In this document: positions 14,743 to 17,644 of the stretch, piece after piece
Layout of the letters: every line of letters starts with the position of its first letter
Position numbering within the stretch: the stretch's first letter is position 1
Source: JAFEDN01 sp963697455
GTDB lineage: Bacteria > Pseudomonadota > Gammaproteobacteria > Coxiellales > Coxiellaceae
Direction: 5' to 3'
Assembly: GCA_963697455.1 (NCBI GenBank)
Contig: CAVOOI010000022.1
Coordinates: forward strand, 1 to 17,644
Length of the DNA: 17,644 nt
Translations under genes and position numbers: made by a program
Notes under the pieces: model-generated
Database searches by the model: none
Seen by the model: the letters and a program-made list of their open reading frames with translations, nothing else
Told to the model about the DNA's origin: nothing

Positions 14743-16454
14743 TTCATCGTATTTATAGCACGCTACCAACTTTTAAAAACTTATCTGACTTTAAGCAAGG
14801 ATTAAATGTATTGCTAGCAGAAAAAACTATTACCTCAACTCGGAAACAAACAAGAAATCGAGCAGGCAAATCAAGCCTCATTGAAACTATTAACTTCCTT
14901 ACTGGCGCAGATGCTGAACCTAATTCTATTTTTCGTACTAAAGAACTCGTTGACTATTCTTTCGGAATGGAATTCGATCTAAAAAAAACCAATATTAGTG
15001 TCGAGAGAAGTGGAGGGAATAAATCAAAAATTAACCTAATAACGGATAACTCAACTCAAACCAGTCAGGCTAAATGGATCGAGACTTTGGGTGAAGAGAT
15101 GTTTGGACTCAGCTCTTTAAAGAAAAGCGGATATCATCCTCCTACTTTTAGATCTCTTTTTTCATATTTTGTTCGCCGTCAAGCAAGTGAAGCATTTGTT
15201 AAACCGGAAAAATCAGCAAACCAACAGCAAATAGACGATATGCAAATATCACTTATGTTCTTGCTCGGTTTAGACTGGCAAATCGCTCGGGATTGGCAAG
15301 TAATAAGAGATAAAGAAAAAATTCTAGCTAAAATTACAAAAGCAGAAGCGGATGGTATGTTTAGCGATATCATTGGTAAAACTGCTGACTTGAGAACTAA
15401 ACTCACAATTGAAGAATCTCAACTGAAAAAACTCTCAGAAGAACTAGGTAGTTTTCAGGTACTTCCCATGTATCGAGAACTCGAATCTGAATTGAATGAT
15501 TTAACGAAAAAATTTAATGAACTAGGTAATGAAAATTCTATTGATATCAATTCAATCAATGATATTGAACGTTCTTTAGTGTCTGAGACCCCACCAAATT
15601 TGGAGGATCTAAATGCTATTTATAAAGAAGCCGGAATTATTTTTCCAGAGCTAGTTATAAAACGTTTTGAAAACTTAAAAGTTTTTCATGAATCAGTGAT
15701 CCGAAATAGAAAAGATTACTTAGCTAGCGAACTTGAAGAAGCAAAGATGCGTATACAGCTGCGTGACAAACAAAAGCTTCAATATGAAAAGCGGCGTACT
15801 GAAATAATGGCAATTCTCCAAAGCCATGGAGCATTAGATCAATTTACTCTGCTACAAAAAGAAGTCACACGCCTTGAATCTAAAGTAGCTCTAATACGTC
15901 AGCGGTTTGAATCTGCAGAAAAATTAGAAGGCGGTAAAAGCGAATTAGAAATTGAACGTAATCAATTATTGCTTAGATTAAAACGTAGTTTTACTGAACA
16001 AAAAGAACAACTTTCTGAAGCAATTTTAGCATTTGAGGACACATCTAAACGACTTTATGAATCTGCAGGGAGCATGAATATACTTGAAACTATAAATGGC
16101 CCTTCATTTTCATTCCCAATGCAGGGCTCAAGAAGCAAAGGAATTAAAAACATTCAAATCTTTTGTTTTGATATGATGCTTATGCGCTTATGCGCAAAAC
16201 GAGGAATAGGACCGGGATTTCTTGTCCATGATAGCCACTTATTCGATGGGGTAGATGGCCGCCAAGTAATTAGTGCTTTACGTGTTGGTAGTGAAATGGC
16301 GAAAGAATTGGGATTTCAATATATAGTAACAATGAATGAGGACGATGCATATAAAGAGAAAGAAGTTGATTTTGACCTTAACCATTATGTTCTTAGCACT
16401 CGACTGACAGATGCAACAGAAGATGGTGGTTTATTCGGCATCCGTTTTGGTTAA
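14739..16454 (+). CDS. ABC-3C ATPase, DUF2326 (Rad50/SMC-like)
   Basis: A 571-residue ATPase of the DUF2326 family, the motor/sensor subunit of ABC-3C systems. The P-loop is TRNRAGKSSLIE with Lys44; Arg41 stands where family members have Gly (RNGAGKS). Residues about 190-440 form long coiled-coil arms, as in Rad50 and SMC proteins. The C-terminal half of the ATPase head is complete: SRSKGIKNIQIFCFDMML (signature-like region with FD at 477-478), then GPGFLVHDSHLFDGVDGRQ (Walker B and D-loop region, residues 492-509). The start is TTG at 14739, sharing TTGA with the stop of the middle component; no ATG lies nearby upstream of the P-loop. Two DNA-bound heads would dimerise across ATP. The likely role is recognising foreign or damaged DNA; this is family-level inference. 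Confidence 0.9.
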   Translation: MIHRIYSTLPTFKNLSDFKQGLNVLLAEKTITSTRKQTRNRAGKSSLIETINFLTGADAEPNSIFRTKELVDYSFGMEFDLKKTNISVERSGGNKSKINLITDNSTQTSQAKWIETLGEEMFGLSSLKKSGYHPPTFRSLFSYFVRRQASEAFVKPEKSANQQQIDDMQISLMFLLGLDWQIARDWQVIRDKEKILAKITKAEADGMFSDIIGKTADLRTKLTIEESQLKKLSEELGSFQVLPMYRELESELNDLTKKFNELGNENSIDINSINDIERSLVSETPPNLEDLNAIYKEAGIIFPELVIKRFENLKVFHESVIRNRKDYLASELEEAKMRIQLRDKQKLQYEKRRTEIMAILQSHGALDQFTLLQKEVTRLESKVALIRQRFESAEKLEGGKSELEIERNQLLLRLKRSFTEQKEQLSEAILAFEDTSKRLYESAGSMNILETINGPSFSFPMQGSRSKGIKNIQIFCFDMMLMRLCAKRGIGPGFLVHDSHLFDGVDGRQVISALRVGSEMAKELGFQYIVTMNEDDAYKEKEVDFDLNHYVLSTRLTDATEDGGLFGIRFG

Positions 16455-16563
16455 ATTGCCCCCTAAAGTGGGAAAGACCCCAGAATTTCTGCGTCAATCC
16501 CAGGGCAGATTTGAAAAGATGTCCTGCAAAAGTCCCTACGGTAAGTTTTTGAACAGTTCGGCG
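16455..16563. other. Short spacer between the ABC-3C operon and IS30
   Basis: These 109 bases follow the ATPase stop. They are less AT-rich than the operon and show no gene, terminator or repeat that I can support. The compositional change suggests a junction of different DNA, possibly the tail of another element into which the IS30 copy inserted. Confidence 0.3.
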
Positions 16564-17640
16564 AATTCTAATTAGAAGTGCGACAGTTCTAAAAATGCTA
16601 TATATTCATGTTCTTAGAAAAATCTGAATAGTAGCAAGGAGAACTGCCGCATGGGAAAGTATACCCAATTGTCGATCACAGATCGACAACGCTTGTATGT
16701 TTTTCTGGAAATGGGCTTGTCTGTGACCGAAATAGCCCAAAAATTATCCAGAAACCGATCCACTCTTTATCGGGAGTTGCATCGAAATCAGGAGCCAGAA
16801 GGTTATCTACCCGGCCTTGCCCAGCAAAAAGCCGACACGAGAACGTGGCAGGGACGACGGCGAAAACTGGAAAAAGACCCTGCCTTACATGAGTACGTGA
16901 TCAGAGGCCTCAAAAAAGGCTGGAGTCCAGAACAAATTTCGGGGCGAATGAGATTTCAAAAGATAAATTATTACGCTTGCCATGAAACTATTTATCAGCA
17001 TATTTATAGATCCCACCATGAAAACCTTTATCACTATTTAGCTAATAAAAAACCTAAGCGCCGCAAACGGTATAGTCGAAAAACACAGCAGCGTTGCCGA
17101 TATGGTGCAATTCGTTTGATTACACAAAGACCCGCAGAAATTAACACTCGAAAACGATTTGGTCATTGGGAGGGCGACTCCATAGAATTTAAAGGAACCA
17201 AGGAAAAAACAGTCACGACTTTAGTTGAGCGAAAATCCAGAATGGTTTATTTAATAAAAAACAATCGTAAATATTCGCGTGGGATTATGAATAACATAAA
17301 AAATAAATTCGAAAGCCTCCCTAAAAAAATGCTTAAAACGCTTACCTTTGACCAGGGCTGTGAGTTTGCAGATTACCCACACCTGGAGCATCAAAACGAA
17401 TGTAAAGTGTACTACTGTCAAGCCCATTCGCCCTGGCAGAAAGGAAGTAACGAAAATATGAATGGCCGGTTAAGGCGCTACTTACCCAAAGACGCTGAAA
17501 TTGACAAGGTCACCCAAGAAGAGCTTAATCTGTTAGCTGAGAAAATGAACCGGCTCCCAAGAAAATGTTTGGGATTTAAAACGCCAAATGAGCTGTTTAT
17601 TCAACAACATAAAAACGACTGTCGCACTTGGGACTAGAAT
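16564..17640 (+). mobile_element. Complete IS30-family insertion sequence
   Basis: An element of about 1.08 kb bounded by imperfect inverted repeats: 16565-16587 on the left and 17618-17640 on the right. They share 19 of 23 positions, including ATTCTA at the tip and AAGTGCGACAGT inside. One transposase gene fills the interior and its stop codon lies in the right repeat. The bases outside are GCG(A) on the left and GCG(C) on the right; if the left tip is at 16564, these make a 3-base target duplication, the size usual for IS30, although only 4 bases of right flank are visible. The element looks intact and potentially active. Confidence 0.88.
16651..17637 (+). CDS. IS30-family transposase
   Basis: A DDE transposase of 328 residues. 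The N-terminus has the IS30 helix-turn-helix (YTQLSITDRQRLYVFLEMGL, then SVTEIAQKLSRNRSTLYREL). The middle has WSPEQISGRM and CHETIYQHIY, both signature IS30 segments. The catalytic triad is visible: Asp176 in FGHWEGDSIE, Asp234 in LTFDQGCEFA and Glu268 in PWQKGSNENMNGRLRRYLPK, giving the DD(33)E spacing of the family. AAGGAGAA precedes the ATG. It is complete, with the typical C-terminal LPRKCLGFKTPNELF. The gene shows no disruption, so the element can probably supply its own transposase. Confidence 0.96.
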   Translation: MGKYTQLSITDRQRLYVFLEMGLSVTEIAQKLSRNRSTLYRELHRNQEPEGYLPGLAQQKADTRTWQGRRRKLEKDPALHEYVIRGLKKGWSPEQISGRMRFQKINYYACHETIYQHIYRSHHENLYHYLANKKPKRRKRYSRKTQQRCRYGAIRLITQRPAEINTRKRFGHWEGDSIEFKGTKEKTVTTLVERKSRMVYLIKNNRKYSRGIMNNIKNKFESLPKKMLKTLTFDQGCEFADYPHLEHQNECKVYYCQAHSPWQKGSNENMNGRLRRYLPKDAEIDKVTQEELNLLAEKMNRLPRKCLGFKTPNELFIQQHKNDCRTWD

Positions 17641-17644
17641 GCGC

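Overview
The window is AT-rich, tightly packed bacterial DNA. Gene content points to a gammaproteobacterium of the Legionellales type (Legionella, Coxiella and relatives). The clearest pointer is an ahpC-ahpD peroxide-defence pair behind an OxyR-like site, an arrangement known for ahpC2D of Legionella pneumophila. AT-rich secreted proteins and several single-copy transporters fit the same picture. The genus is an inference and not a demonstrated result.

Left part (1 to about 10.5 kb) reads as ordinary chromosome. In order it holds: the start of a minus-strand ORF leaving the left edge; a secreted hypothetical protein; a RimJ-like GNAT acetyltransferase; a small unknown gene divergent from ahpC; ahpC, broken by a one-base deletion; ahpD; an M20 amidohydrolase; an MHS-type MFS transporter converging on it with overlapping 3' ends; an exported protein with two retropepsin-like DTG lobes; a second MFS transporter; a small P-loop kinase; and the housekeeping coenzyme A gene coaBC, whose 3' end overlaps the kinase gene by 83 bases.

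Right part (about 10.55 kb to the end) is an accessory island rich in conflict genes and debris. It starts with a 55-codon gene remnant, three CCTAGT iterons at exact 10-base spacing, a terminator-like hairpin, a decayed hicA toxin gene and an intact-looking hicB antitoxin gene. A DUF4062 protein follows. Next come about 0.9 kb without a convincing gene but with inverted repeats and possible IS21-family end remnants. Then there is a compact three-gene ABC-three-component (ABC-3C) operon: a protein with a nuclease-like N-terminus, a middle component of the MC6 type, and a DUF2326 Rad50/SMC-like ATPase. A complete IS30-family insertion sequence closes the window.

The most interesting system is the ABC-3C operon. 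Its genes are linked by two 4-base start/stop overlaps (ATGA and TTGA), so they are almost certainly made together. By the family model, the ATPase senses or handles DNA (often invader DNA), the middle component bridges, and the effector acts. In this copy the ATPase P-loop carries Arg in place of a normally conserved Gly. No CRISPR array, rRNA or convincing tRNA was seen.
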